NCBI GenBank assembly: GCA_007922195.1
Contig: ML682067.1
Span: 4,319,372 to 4,383,371 of the forward strand
DNA: 64,000 bases
Source of the DNA: Podocnemis expansa
Taxonomy: Eukaryota; Chordata; Testudines; Podocnemididae
Direction of reading: 5' to 3'
Under the pieces are notes generated by a model. It was not told the DNA's origin. It made no database searches and saw only the letters and a list, made by a program, of their open reading frames with translations. Numbering within the stretch: position 1 is the stretch's first letter; the number at the start of each line of letters is the position of its first letter. Made by a program: the position numbers and the translations under genes. This document shows, piece by piece, positions 22,071 through 32,759 of the stretch.

Positions 22071-23157
22071 AATGGCCTCATCCTTTCCTTCTTAGGTAAG
22101 CAAAATTCTCTGTTTAAGGTAGTGGAATCTTTTGCCTTTATAAGTAGTGCAGCATCAGACCATAAATGAACATCTGGCTGGCTTTGATATTTATATCTTT
22201 ACCTTTGAGCCAAGTCCAGCAACATATTAAGAAAATGATAATTGCAGTTTTCAATGTTGTCTAAGCCTTTTTTCCTGTACAGGAAAGGTTACAAATGCAT
22301 TACTACACTATGGATGCTGCTATCTGGATTTCCAATTACTGTTTCAAAATACTGCATGTAAAATTGTGAGGAATTGTTGAAGAATACAAACTACTTATAC
22401 TTACTGTAGGAAGCATGATGGCAAAAGGGAGTAAGAGGTTTAGCCTTTTTTGCTTGTTTCATCTTTGCTGTCCATTGTGATCATCAGCCAAATCCTGCTT
22501 GCCTTGCTCACATGAAAACTCCTGCTGACATCAACTGAGCTGCTTGCTTGAGAAATGAGAATAAGATTTGGCCTCCTGCTATTAGTTACATGTGAGTTCC
22601 ACAGAGTGGACCTTATTGGCCAGATTCTCATTTATGCAAACTCCATTTTACGTGGCTCTAGCAGTGCAAAGTGACCTTACTGTAGATGAGAATCTGGCCC
22701 TATATAATTAGAAAACTCTTAGCTGGTCAGCAAGAAAAACTAATAACAGAATCGAGTTAGCAGGGATCCACCTGAAACACACTGACTTGTTCCCTAATTC
22801 TTCCACTATAGTCCAAGTCCCCTGTCTTCTACTGTACCCTTTTTTCTGTGGTGATGATCCATGATTCCCTAGGGCTCCAGGGTCATCAGCCTATGCAGGT
22901 CCTGACAGCTGAATGCAAATCCCTTCTTGGGGTTCATCCAACTGCCTGAAATCCATTATGTTATAAGGGTGAATACAGAGTTACACTATAAGAGTGAACA
23001 TGAGTGATCAAACTATCAGAGTATATGGGTACAGTATGTCACAGGAAGACAGTCTTTTCTCAGGACATGGAGGTCACTGGTATTTGCCAGTACCCCTTGG
23101 TCAGGTTTAGTGTGGAGATTAAGTTGGCCACACCCAGCCATTCAAGTATGTTCATTG
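22071..23157. other. Stretch with no recognisable gene
   Basis: Unique-looking sequence with short accidental frames only. Confidence 0.5.
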
Positions 23158-23165
23158 ACCTGTAG

Positions 23166-23668
23166 CAGGAATGTCGCTGCCCCGGGGAATGACCTGGGGC
23201 CCCAGCCCACAGGCCACACTCCCTGGCCGCAGGCTACAGCCCCAGCTGGGGACAGGACTGGGAGTGGCTGCAGGCGGCTGGGCCATGGATCCCCGGTCCA
23301 GGATGGGGCCAGGAGCGGCGGCAGAGGCTGGGTCCTGGATCCCCAGATGGGGACGGGGCCAAGAGCGGCAGCTGCTGCCATGGGCGGCTGGCTCTGGGAT
23401 CCCTGGCTGGGGACGGGGCTGCGGGCGGGTGGACCCTGGATCCCTGGCTGGGGCCAAGAGCAGCAGCCACGGCTGCAGGTGGCTGGGCCTGGGATCCTCG
23501 GTTGGGGACGGGGCTGGGAGTGGCCGCGGCAGCCGTGGGCAGCTGGGCTCTGGATCTCCAGCCCCATTGGGCTGGAGACCGGGAGAGGCGGGGCCCCATG
23601 GGACCTGGGGCACTGGCACCGGGATTTGGGGCACAGGTCCCGTGTGCCTGGTGCCAGTGATACCCCTG
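23166..23668. mobile_element. hAT-type MITE, family F6, expanded by GC-rich minisatellite
   Basis: Ends CAGGAATGTCGCTG and, inward from the right, CAGGGGTATCACTG. Flanks acctgtag (23158-23165) and atctgtag (23669-23676), 7/8. The sister copy at 29,668 is half as long; the difference is a minisatellite. Long overlapping frames on both strands (up to 188 codons) are a by-product of G+C-rich repeats with few stops. Confidence 0.82.
23285..23575. repeat. GC-rich minisatellite inside hAT F6
   Basis: The word (c/t)tggatccc(t/c)(g/a)g recurs at about 23287, 23337, 23397, 23438, 23492 and 23552, giving irregular spacing of 41-60 bp. Units share ggctggggacggggcc and gggcggctggg(c/t). The copy at 29,668 has about one unit. 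Confidence 0.8.
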
Positions 23669-24292
23669 ATCTGTAGAATGGGGTAGGTGTCAAGCTATGA
23701 GATTGTTTTAAGTGTTTGCTTTTCAGAAATCAGTACTGAATCATATGAACCACTCAGGTTTTGGAATTAACATTATTTGTGACTTTTCTATGACTCCTAT
23801 TTCCAGCATTGCATGGAGTTTTTTTAGGGATTGCATCCCACGTCTTCTTTGTGAGTGGCCAATGGTTACTGCAGACTTTTTGGCTGAGAATGATGGCAAT
23901 GTGGTGGCTCACTAGCTGAGTTTGTCCAGGGCGAGTTAACAGTGTTGTGGGAAAGACATGAATCAGTTGCTGATAGCACCTCTTGTTCTTTTGGATCTTT
24001 GCTTCTATACTGATGGGGTTGGGCTTGGCAGGCTCACTGGTCAGAGGACTGAGTTTGGGTTCAGTGGAGTAAGGGGTAATCAGTAGACCCTTTTAGGACT
24101 TCTATTCCTTAAGTAGATTCTCGTGGTAGATCCAAATCTCATGCTTCCCCAGTTGGTGGTCTTGTAGTCTATGGGCCCTACTCATCTGACTATCTTGAAT
24201 GGCCTCCGCACTTTGGGGAGCAGTCTGCACACCAAGGAGAATAATAGGAGTGGGATGTTTCTTCTGACTCGAAGGTCCATAACCTTGCCCCT

Positions 24293-24327
24293 TAATAATA
24301 ATAATAATAATAATAATGATGATGATC
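24293..24327. repeat. (ATA)n/(ATG)n microsatellite
   Basis: About nine AAT-type triplets followed by three GAT triplets. Confidence 0.9.
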
Positions 24328-24343
24328 CTAAGCTCCAAAGCTG

Positions 24344-24466
24344 TGTTAGTTTAGTTCAGCAAAATAAGCAAGGAGTCCTGCAACACTTAAAGACTAACCA
24401 GTTTGTTTATCGCATGAGCTTTCATGAGAGAAAAATCCCACTTCATCAGATGCTTTCCTTGCTTAA
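24344..24466 (-). mobile_element. Penelope-like terminal fragment with intact hammerhead-like core
   Basis: On minus the order is CTGATGA (24449-24443), a 19-nt stem-loop, GAAA (24423-24420), then GCTCATGCGAT and the A/T-rich tail ending in ...aggactccttgct. The stem gtggg/ctcat can form five pairs, two of them G-U. This is the layout of a minimal hammerhead ribozyme, a motif reported from the terminal repeats of Penelope-like elements. One extra A follows CTGATGA, so activity is uncertain. It lies at the downstream edge of the gypsy integrase remnant. Confidence 0.65.
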
Positions 24467-24479
24467 ATAACAATCCTGT

Positions 24480-25425
24480 TTCTCTTGTGCTCAGAGTAGG
24501 TTCTCCTGGGTGAATGCACTGAGTTTCTGGAGTCACTCATGGAGCTGAACTACATATGGGACTGACATCAAAACCTGTGATTCTTGCTCCTCCAGTGTTT
24601 CTTTTAGGAGGTCAGGGAACTTCTGTGGATGTTGCCCGTACAGTAACTTGAAAGGGGAGAATCCAGTGGAGGCCAGGGAACTTCCTACACCACAGACAGT
24701 AGGGCTGGTAGTATCGTAACCCATTGGCATGGGTTATCTTCTACAAACTTTTGCAGCATGAATTTCAATGTTGCTTTGAATCTCTCCACAAGGCCATCCA
24801 TTTTTATTTGACGCACAGAGGTCTTCAGTGCCCAGATGCCCAACAATTGACCCAACTTGTCTATTAGCTTTGATGAGACATTCATTCTTTGGTCTGAGGA
24901 TTTCCTTGGGTATTCCCAGCCTGGGAGATGATCTTCAGGAGTTCAGTGGCTACTGCAGGGGCCTTGGTATTCCATAATGTCACCCTCTTGGTACCAGGTT
25001 TCATAATCCACTACCACCAGAACATACAGACAACTGGACTCCCTCTTTTACAGTAGTCCTACCAGGTGCAGGTTGGCTCATTTGAAAGAGATCCCAACCA
25101 TGGGCAGTACTTCTAGGGGGGCCTTTGGTATCAGATTGATACGTTAGCACTCCAGGCTCGCTATGTAAAAGTTCTGAACCTCCTGGTGGATGCCACACCA
25201 GAAACTTTGGGCTACCTTTTGCAGGATTTTCACCTCCACAAGTGCCCCATCCAGGGTATTGAGTGGGCCAACCATAGCAGACCCTTCTGTAAAACCAGGG
25301 GACTAATAGCAGTCAGAGTTCTTTCTGGGTCTGGGGTTCTTGCCCCATGGGGTATAAGTGGTCAAACAAAGGATCCTGGGAGTACAGATCTCCCTGTTTC
25401 TCTTCCAGATCGGCTGTGAGTACCT
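24480..25425 (-). pseudogene. Ty3/gypsy integrase remnant
   Basis: Minus-strand fragments in order: the HHCC zinc-binding N-terminus (FYRR near 25,280, then FWCGIHQEVQNFYIAS near 25,180), core start YVLVVVDYE near 25,000, KAPAVATELLKI near 24,950, KMDGLVERFKATLKFMLQKF near 24,760, then STGFSPFKLLYGQHP near 24,640. Known: gypsy integrase inserts element cDNA using a D,D-35-E triad. The first Asp (VVDY) and the Glu (GLVERF) remain, but the segment holding the second Asp is altered (KEILRPKNE) and several frameshifts break the frame. The matching reverse transcriptase is not adjacent. The RT remnant at 2.9-3.7 kb is a separate copy. Confidence 0.85.
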
Positions 25426-26627
25426 GTTCCCAGCTGTGGCTCAGGATCTGGTCATTTCTCTGTTCTCTCAGAAAATCCCTATCAGTCTCTACTCATTAAG
25501 GGTTGACTTTGCATTGCTTCATCTTTCAGATTTTGCTGCTGGGAGGTGCTTGGCATGGGCATGTGACTGTCGTTTGCATCACTTATGCCTTCTTGCCTCC
25601 ATTAAGGCTCCCTTCAGTGGTTGTGACTGGCTCTTCTCTGGCCCTTGCTGGTTTGTCATGATGATTCCATGAAATCTCTGCCAGTCTCATCCCAGTACTA
25701 TGGAATAAGCTAACGTCTGGGCTAATCTGACTCAGAACACCTCTTGGTGTTCATCTGCAACCCATATCCAGGCAAGCAGGCACGCTCAGATGTTCCTGTG
25801 GATGCACTGAAGGACAATGGGGTCCTCTGCTGGGTCAGGTGATTCTATGGGGTTTGGCTACACTCTGAGTTGAAGAGGGCTGTTGCTGAGGCATCCTCCA
25901 TGCACTTGATCCCCATGAGCTTAGTGCAGCCCCTCTTTCTCACCCAGGAGCCTACAACTAAGGATTGGCAATAGCTACAGCCCAAGGAAGTGCAATCATG
26001 ATGGAAATGTCCCTCATGTCTACGTTTATAAGTAGTCCCCTCGAGTGGAATGCTAGTTGTATAGATTTTCATCCATCACCATTACATTTGAATTGTGTAG
26101 AAATTACCCACATCTCAGCAAAGAGGGTATAAAATGCTAGCAAGTTAGAATGCTTCAGGTAATCTGCATTGTCTATTATGTATTCAAGAAATTCTCACTG
26201 AAAGCTTTGCAAAAGAAATATATTTTACAGCAGTAATGGAATATGGAGATGGAGGGCAATCCAGTTGTAGGGATGTTATAGAAGTAAGCACAAGGATGAG
26301 ACTAGGAGAAGAAAAGGGGCTAGTGTAGGCATCTGTGGCATGGGACCCACCTGACAGGCACCTCCTGGCAGTATTATGGGGACTTAATCTCAAGTGGTCC
26401 CCACCAGATGGTTGGTGCTCCACCTCCTCCACACCAAACTCCCCCTTAAGTCTGCTTCTGGGATCTTAACCCTACAGCCGAGTCCCTTTGAGTCCACTCC
26501 TACCGGGGTAAAGTCCCACTCATGGGTCATGGCCACAAATTAAAAGTCAATGGCTGCGAGTGTTTTGTGCCACCCATGGCACTCTGGGGGAGCAGAGAGA
26601 GACCCAAGACCAGCCTCTTCTCCAGGC
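25426..26627 (-). other. Probable upstream part of the decayed gypsy element
   Basis: Lies where gypsy RNase H and upstream pol would be on the minus strand, but I find no recognisable motif, only short frames (the longest 82 codons at 26,184-26,432). Confidence 0.35.
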
Positions 26628-26632
26628 CCCAG

Positions 26633-28030
26633 TGTTACCAACTTTGCCCACCAAGTCAGGGTCTGCTCATTTATTAGGGTTGCTTTCTCTAAGGAGAAGA
26701 TGGTACTTCTATTAGTGTGCTGCTTGTGTGACTTGTGTTTCTATAGAAGTGCGTCTGAGCGGACCGGGTCTATCAGCACTCTCAGCTGACCCCTTATGTG
26801 TCCCTTAACTCAGTAGGCTGGGTCACACAGCACTTCTCTGCTGCTACCCTTATGTGCCCCTGTACTGCACCAAACTAGGCTTGATTATGGATCTTGAGCA
26901 GGCTGGGTCACACAGCACTTCTCAGCTGCTACCCTTATATGCCCCTGGACTCAATCAGGCTGGGTCAAAACAGCACTTGTCAGCTGTCACCCTTATATGC
27001 CCCTGGAGTCAATCAGGCTACTATCCCTATCAATGAGCAAACCTTACAGGGATCTTTGGCTAGGTAATAGAAGCGTTGCTGCAAAGTGATATAAAGAAAC
27101 CAAGACCACAAAGGAGAGGGAATGATGTCTTAAAAGACTCTGGAAACTGGCTTAATAACAAAAGTCATTTTATTGCTAGGTATCTAAAACTTGTACTACT
27201 AATAATAATTACAAAGGAGAGAGGAATACCCCAAAATACCCAGTTACAGCATTGATAAACATACAAGGAAAGAAGAACACCCAGCTACAATATTACCTAG
27301 ATTCTCTGTATCAGGCCTAGAGAGAGAGAGAGAGAGAAGTGGGGGGGGGGGGGTGTCTCACCACTCTGTGTAGCAGAAAGGTTTCCAGGTTGTGCAGATC
27401 AGGGTCAGAGGCTGGATGGAAACAAAGCTCCCACAGCAATCAGCAAGGAAGAAAAGCCAAATCCCAGTGGAAATGATACAGCTTTAGATCCAAGCATCAG
27501 GACTCAATCCAGACTCACACAGGATTCAGAAAGGATCCAGTCAGGACTTGCACAGGACACACACTACACTACTGTTCTGTTGGATGTGAGTAAAGGTTTT
27601 CTATAAGGGCTTGTTTACATGGCCAATACACATTCCTGACTGGGTGTAATGGTTCAGAGAAGCTCACAATACAGTCAGGCAGACTCAGTCTTTTGGGTAT
27701 CAATTATCATGTCTGTGACTAGAATGGTCTGATAATTGCTGAGTTTGTTCGTGCTGGTGTGAGGTCCCCCATCAGGCAATGCTTCTCTGCTTCTTCAATC
27801 CCAAAGTTCAGTGCGGCTCCTGCTTTGGAGTCTGGTTCTCCATAGTCAATGCAAATGAAGCTCCATTGTGCTGATGGCTTTTGGATATGGGTAGATTAGG
27901 AAAAGGATGTCTCCCATTTCCTACTGTTTTTGGTTTTCAGTTCAAGCAGAGGTTGGGGGATGTGTGGGGGGGAGGCACAGGCTAGATACTATGCTCTGAT
28001 TCCTCAAGAACACAGAGCTAACATGTAACA
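26633..28030 (-). mobile_element. Solo LTR, family B, copy 1
   Basis: On minus it starts TGTTACATGTTAGCTCTGTG and ends TTGGTAACA; ccag stands on both sides (26629-26632 and 28031-28034). AATAAA on minus at 27,169-27,174 marks the R region. U5 carries direct repeats (26,816-27,015). A (AG)n/poly-G tract is at 27,318-27,353. The copy at 58,002 is the same family in the other direction. A 4-bp duplication is typical of gammaretrovirus-like (ERV1) elements and some gypsy elements. No coding part attached. Confidence 0.82.
26816..27015. repeat. Direct repeats in LTR B copy 1
   Basis: ggctgggtcacacagcactt recurs at 26,816, 26,901 and (as ggctgggtcaaaacagcactt) 26,958, each followed by tcagctg-c-acccttatatgcccc. 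Spacing is 85 and 57 bp. Confidence 0.85.
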
Positions 28031-28034
28031 CCAG

Positions 28035-28497
28035 CCCAGGGACCCTAAGTGTCATGACCTTGGCACTGTCCACCACCACCCTCCAGTCCTTTCTGCAGTC
28101 TGCTTCCCTTGGCTACTTTCCCTGCAGCCCCTAGTCACACACTGGCCCTCACAGGTCTGGAGTCCAGCTGCTGTCTCTTCTTAGCACCCTTGCCTCTGTA
28201 CCACTGCTCCAGTCACGGCCATCTGTTTCTGGCTTGTTGTTCTGGAGTCCTAGTCACTGTCCCTTCCTGGCACCCCCACCTCTGGACCACTGCTTCAGAA
28301 CCTTCACTGCTGCTGGTTGCCACCAGGATCCCCAGCTCACGGTCAGCTCCTAGTGCCACACTGAGCTCTCTGGGGTGCTGGTTCCGGCAGGCAGGCAGAG
28401 AACCTTCTTCCTTGTGCTTTCTAGGCCAACTGACTTAGTTGCCCCTACAGTTCTCTCTTATACTGAGCAGCCAGCCCCTGACTGGCTCTCTGACACT
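28035..28497 (-). mobile_element. LTR-like block (family C), fragment
   Basis: On minus, a CCAAT-like site (gtcaggggctggctgctcag) precedes a TATA-like box (agtataagag near 28,455), and direct repeats of about 65-110 bp around ctggagtcc...tggcaccc follow. It appears split by LTR B copy 1 on one side and LTR A copy 3 on the other, and may be the LTR of the gypsy element below it. Borders unknown. Confidence 0.4.
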
Positions 28498-28502
28498 CTC
28501 AG

Positions 28503-29507
28503 TGTGATCCGTGACCCTGGCCTCCTAGGATAACCTCCTGAATGTGCAATAATCAGGGCAAGCTGCAAAACCGGGGGCCAAACTCCCCAGATACTGATGG
28601 ATGGTACTTAAACCAGTCTCCCAGTCAGTCTCAAAACATGCCTCTGATTCTCCACACTGGTTATCAAGAAGCATAACAAAATAGCAACAGCCCCCTTTAT
28701 TCCACACCAGCTCTTCTGGTCCCCACCTAGCCACTGGGTCCCTTAAAAAAATAGGTTCTCTTGACCCCAAAGGGCCAGCCACATTACCCAGAACAATACA
28801 GGCTTGGATCTTACCCAAAATACCACACTGCCAGTCAATCCTTTAGTAACTATAACTAAGGTTTAATATAAAAAGAAAAGAAACAAAATGGGAGATGTTA
28901 AAGGGTCCAAGTGAATCACATAGAAACAGATGATTTAGAGTCTATAGAAAACAAGTCCCTGAGGGATTTAGAGCTTGTAAGTTAGTCCAGTTCCTCTAGT
29001 AGACACCCAGCACCTGGGTGGGCTTCAGTCCTTTGTCCAGCTGCAGAGGAATAGTTCCAGAGATGGTTGTTGGTTGTGAACTGGAGACTGAAGACAAAAT
29101 GGTGTTGATGCTGCTGCCTTTTATCACCTCTGGCCTTCCCCATGTTGTGCAGAGTCTTTGCAAATAAAAATGAGTTGAGTCCAATTGGCAAGTCCTAGCG
29201 CCTCAACAGTTTTCTCCCTGGGCCCACTATACCAGGGAGCTTCCTTAATGGGCCTTTAAGGAAACAGTGAGTTGTGGACCTGGGAGTGTCCCAGAATCAA
29301 ATAACTTGAAACACAAATACAATAAACCAATTCCTAGCTTCTAATACAGATAGGGCACCTTCTTATAAACCATAGATTCATTCCTAGCTGATTACATCCT
29401 ATCCATTGGTACCAAACATGGCATATCACATATGAATTATTGCACATATGAAATATTAATATGAAAAAATAATAATAAATGATTCTCTAAAGCCATACAG
29501 CATCATA
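28503..29507 (-). mobile_element. Solo LTR, family A, copy 3 (inverted)
   Basis: On minus starts TATGATGCTG and ends CGGATCACA, flanked by ctcag (28498-28502) and ctcaa (29508-29512), 4/5. Internal landmarks match copies 1 and 2: ctttagtattagttac-like tract with ATTAAA (minus) near 28,865 and the TATA region near 29,120. Confidence 0.78.
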
Positions 29508-29667
29508 CTCAATGTATTGGTTGCTGCTCCTAGGTCCTTTTTAACTCTTTTTGGGCCCAAGCAGGGAAGCCAGCCCAATATAGGAGTCAAAGTTAATGGG
29601 TTTGTTTTGAAGTTTCTAAGGGTGGTATAATTTGGTTCACTAAGCTCATTTATAGAGCCCTGCACAG

Positions 29668-29913
29668 CAAGAGCATCGCTGCCTCTGGGAAGGACCTAGG
29701 GCACCAACCCAGGCACTGTTCCCTGACCGCAGGCCACACCCCCTGGCTGGGAACAGGGTCAGGAGGGGCAACTGCAGCCATGAGTGGCTGGGCCCCGGGT
29801 CCTTGGCCCAATCGGGCTGGAGACTGGGAGAGGCGGGGCCCCCCCAGACCCTGGGCACTGGCACCGGGATTCAGGGCATGGGCCCCATGTGCTCAGCACC
29901 AGCGACGCCCCTG
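29668..29913. mobile_element. hAT-type MITE, family F6, short copy
   Basis: Left end CAAGAGCATCGCTG, right end inward CAGGGGCGTCGCTG, with a perfect 8-bp target duplication ctgcacag (29660-29667 and 29914-29921). Its 246 bp match the two outer parts of the 503-bp copy at 23,166. Confidence 0.87.
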
Positions 29914-30061
29914 CTGCACAGATAAAAACATATAGATCCACATCTGCAGGAATAAAATTTTACCCAACCACAATCCACTCCCCCTCTTTTAGATTCTCCC
30001 ACAACAGTATTTACCTGCAACAATTCTTCAGCATTTTTTAGAACCAGCAGCTCTGCATTAC

Positions 30062-30170
30062 CTGTTGAGCCCCCCTACCTTCCCAAACAGTTGATGAAGC
30101 CCATCTGCCTAACTGAGCTGTTGAGCCCCACCCTCCTACCTAACAGCTGATGAACTGTTGAGCCTTGCCA
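30062..30170. repeat. Two-copy 56-bp direct repeat
   Basis: ctgttgagccccccta...cagttgatga at 30,062 and ctgttgagccccaccc...cagctgatga at 30,118. Confidence 0.6.
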
Positions 30171-30375
30171 GCAGCCTGACAATCCAGTCACAAACTGCAA
30201 GAAATGGTCTGTGGATATAAAGTGAATCTGTGGATTTGTAAGGTTTTTCTCATTTATAGTCTTTAATTGCAGGAAATTCAGAAGTTGGTTTAATGTCAGG
30301 GTCACTTAATTTCTTGATCTCTGTTTTGCTTTGCACCCTAATCATTTAAATAAAGGATGGCCTAGCCAAAATTAA

Positions 30376-30468
30376 CTAGGAGTCCTGTGGTAGTTAAAGA
30401 CTAACAAATTTATTTATTGCATGAGCTTTCATGGGAGAAAATCCCACTTTCTCAGATGCCTAAAATTG
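30376..30468 (-). mobile_element. Penelope-like terminal fragment
   Basis: aggagtcctgtggtagttaaagactaacaaatttatttattgcatgagctttcatgggagaaaatcccactt on plus. On minus the core reads CTGAGAA (for CTGATGA), stem gtggg/cccat, then GAAA. One core position and adjacent base changed, so a ribozyme is unlikely to work. Confidence 0.68.
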
Positions 30469-31540
30469 TTTTTAGTATTTGTAAAATCAAATATATACTG
30501 ATTTTCCTAAATGTACTACCAGAAATAGATGAGGAAATGCTCCTTACTGAAGTGTGGCATAAAATAATACTTTATATTAGAAAGAGAGTAGTTAAAGCTC
30601 AGAATAGAGAAGCAAATAGTACAAGTAAGTCACAAGCTAACGCTTGGATCACAGTTCAGTGGGATTGGTGGAGGAGACAGCTACTGTTCTGTCTGGATAA
30701 AGGTACTGGAATCCATTCAAAAGAATTATTTTGTTACGAAGTGTACAGCATCATCATTAGGCATGGTAGCTCGTCTTTTATTTCAGAGCCAATGAGGGGC
30801 GGTGAATTTGAAATTTTGTTCTTGGGTAACTAATTTGCACTGAAATTACCAGTTAACATCATGTAATTCACTATATTTATATCATTCAGTGGCAAACAAA
30901 ATATCCATTTAGGAGATGAAAAACCTTGGCAAAATAGTAAAAAACTGCTCCTCATAACAAAAACTGAAAACATTGATCCCATGACTAAATCAATGTGAAA
31001 CACGTGTAAGATGTTCACCAAGATTGTTGAAAGGCATGTATACAAAATTCAGCTTGTATCAAGCATTTTTCACCAGTTTTTAGTTACATGAAACTATTCT
31101 CTTAGTTTGCTATTCAGGAAAAGTCAGGTCCAGGTAGAAGTAAACAAGTGGAGAAGCATTTATAGGGCATATATGTGGCAATATTATGTCCTGTAAATGG
31201 GAACCATTATGAGATTGGTAGTTGGGTAATGTTGCAAATCAGGGTAACTCCACTGACTTCAATGAGAGGGGGGAGATATGGGTAGGGTTTAAAGTGGTTG
31301 CCAAGAAAGAACTGACAGGATTTGGTGACAGCATGACTGATGAGTTAGAAGGAGAGAAAAGAGGAGACAGTAAGATTCTTGAGCTAGGAATTTACTGGTT
31401 GTTGGTCACATTTCACCTATTGTACAGAGCTGTTGAACCCATATTAACAACAATAATATACTGCGTGTTGTCCTATTTTCATAGTGCATGTTGCAAGGCA
31501 CCCTTCTGTGGCAGACCATGACACACCTGCCTCAAATTTC
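30469..31540. other. AT-rich stretch, no gene seen
   Basis: A 138-codon plus frame at 30,417-30,833 begins inside the PLE fragment and shows no domain; I regard it as chance. Confidence 0.45.
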
Positions 31541-31547
31541 CCCTTTC

Positions 31548-31640
31548 AGAATTACAGAATCATAAAATATTAGGGCTGGAAGGGGCCTCAAGAGTACCTG
31601 ATAACTCCACTTCAGGCTCTCTTGCTTGAATAATACCCCT
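31548..31640. mobile_element. Possible CR1-related 3' fragment
   Basis: cagaatcataaaatattagggctggaaggggcctcaagag resembles the tcatagaatatcagggttggaagggacctcagg pattern common in sauropsid CR1 and LTR 3' sequence. Short and diverged. Confidence 0.4.
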
Positions 31641-31931
31641 TTTGGGACCAGTTTATTACCAAAACATAGTTCAAATGTTTCCTAACTAAAGTCCAAAACA
31701 TAATCCCTTTCCCACATAGGTGCATAGTCCTTCTAACCAGTTTTCTAGCAGTCTTCTTTGCCTGGAGTCCTTCCATACCGTGTTTCAGCATCTTCCACCA
31801 CATCTAGGCAATAACTATGTTTGCAGTAGCCACTGAAAGGTAAGATTTCCTAGAAGAACCCCTGATTCATGTGCAAGTAAAAGAGACCTTGGTGTGCCAC
31901 AGTTGGAGATCACCTGGATTACATCTTGAGG

Positions 31932-32311
31932 CAGTGGTGAATTACCTCAAGGGCCTATGTGGTGGAGCCCCTCCACTCTGCTGGTAATGTGGCAGGGGGG
32001 GCAGGGTGGGCCAGCCCAGAGGCCGGGCTCTGCAGGGGCAGGGCAGGCCAAGATGACTGGGCTGCTCCATTCCAGAGGTGGGCCTCTGGCATGCATTATG
32101 GCCTCTGCCGCCTTTGAGCCACACTGGAAGCAGCACCGCATGCGCCAGTTGGCCCTCCCACCCCAAGGGCTGACTAACCAGGCTGGGGCTGTCCTCTGGT
32201 CCCAGGGTGCTCCCAGCACTGGCCCTCCCACAGAGGATGAGGACCCTAGGCTGGAGGGGGGCCACGGCCCCAGGTGGGGAGGCCCAGGGGCCTTGTGGGC
32301 CCTAATCCACC
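31932..32311. mobile_element. Probable hAT-type MITE, family F8
   Basis: Left CAGTGGTGAATTACCTCAAGGGCC, right inward GGTGGATTAGGGCCCACAAGG. Flanks tcttgagg/tcttgttg match only 6/8, so the right border is unsure. GC-rich interior opens a 182-codon frame across the border without recognisable domains. Confidence 0.5.
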
Positions 32312-32759
32312 TCTTGTTGGAGGGACTAGATAAACCCTGTGGGGCTTGGCCAGTGTTTGGGGTTGCCCGCTCTGAGCATCCGCTGTTGCATGCTCTGGGA
32401 AGTGAGGATAGCCTTGACCCTTGCTTCTTTCCCTTTTCTCAAGTGGGTCCTGTGGAAGAGTGCTCTCAGCCCACCCCTTACACCAAGACCCTCCAGAACT
32501 CATGATAGGGCCCCTGCCTTGAAACCTGGGTCAGCTGAATGTGATTCAACACGTTTGCCTCCAAGCTGTGCCCCAAGAACATCTGTACACACTTGTGTTC
32601 TATATTATTCACTTCCTCACGTTCATATCCTGCCCTGACAACAAGTGGCAAAAGCTGCTTTGGAGGGCTGGAGCCATAGAGAGCCAGTTTATATTCTGTC
32701 TTGGTTTAATGGTCAGCCAGGGATACTGGTTGATGGCTCCTTCATGGAGCTCTCAACAT

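Noticed and set aside
23110..23693. Five overlapping ORFs of 121-188 codons on both strands
   Set aside because: They arise from a GC-rich minisatellite with few stop codons inside hAT F6; no protein domain is seen.
24293..24327. Poly-Asn/poly-Ile stretches in predicted proteins
   Set aside because: Translation of an (AAT)n microsatellite.
26816..27015. CRISPR-like repeated units
   Set aside because: Only three uneven direct repeats inside an LTR of a vertebrate sequence; no spacer/repeat regularity and no cas genes.
31957..32505. 182-codon ORF
   Set aside because: Starts inside a GC-rich MITE and crosses its border; no motif.
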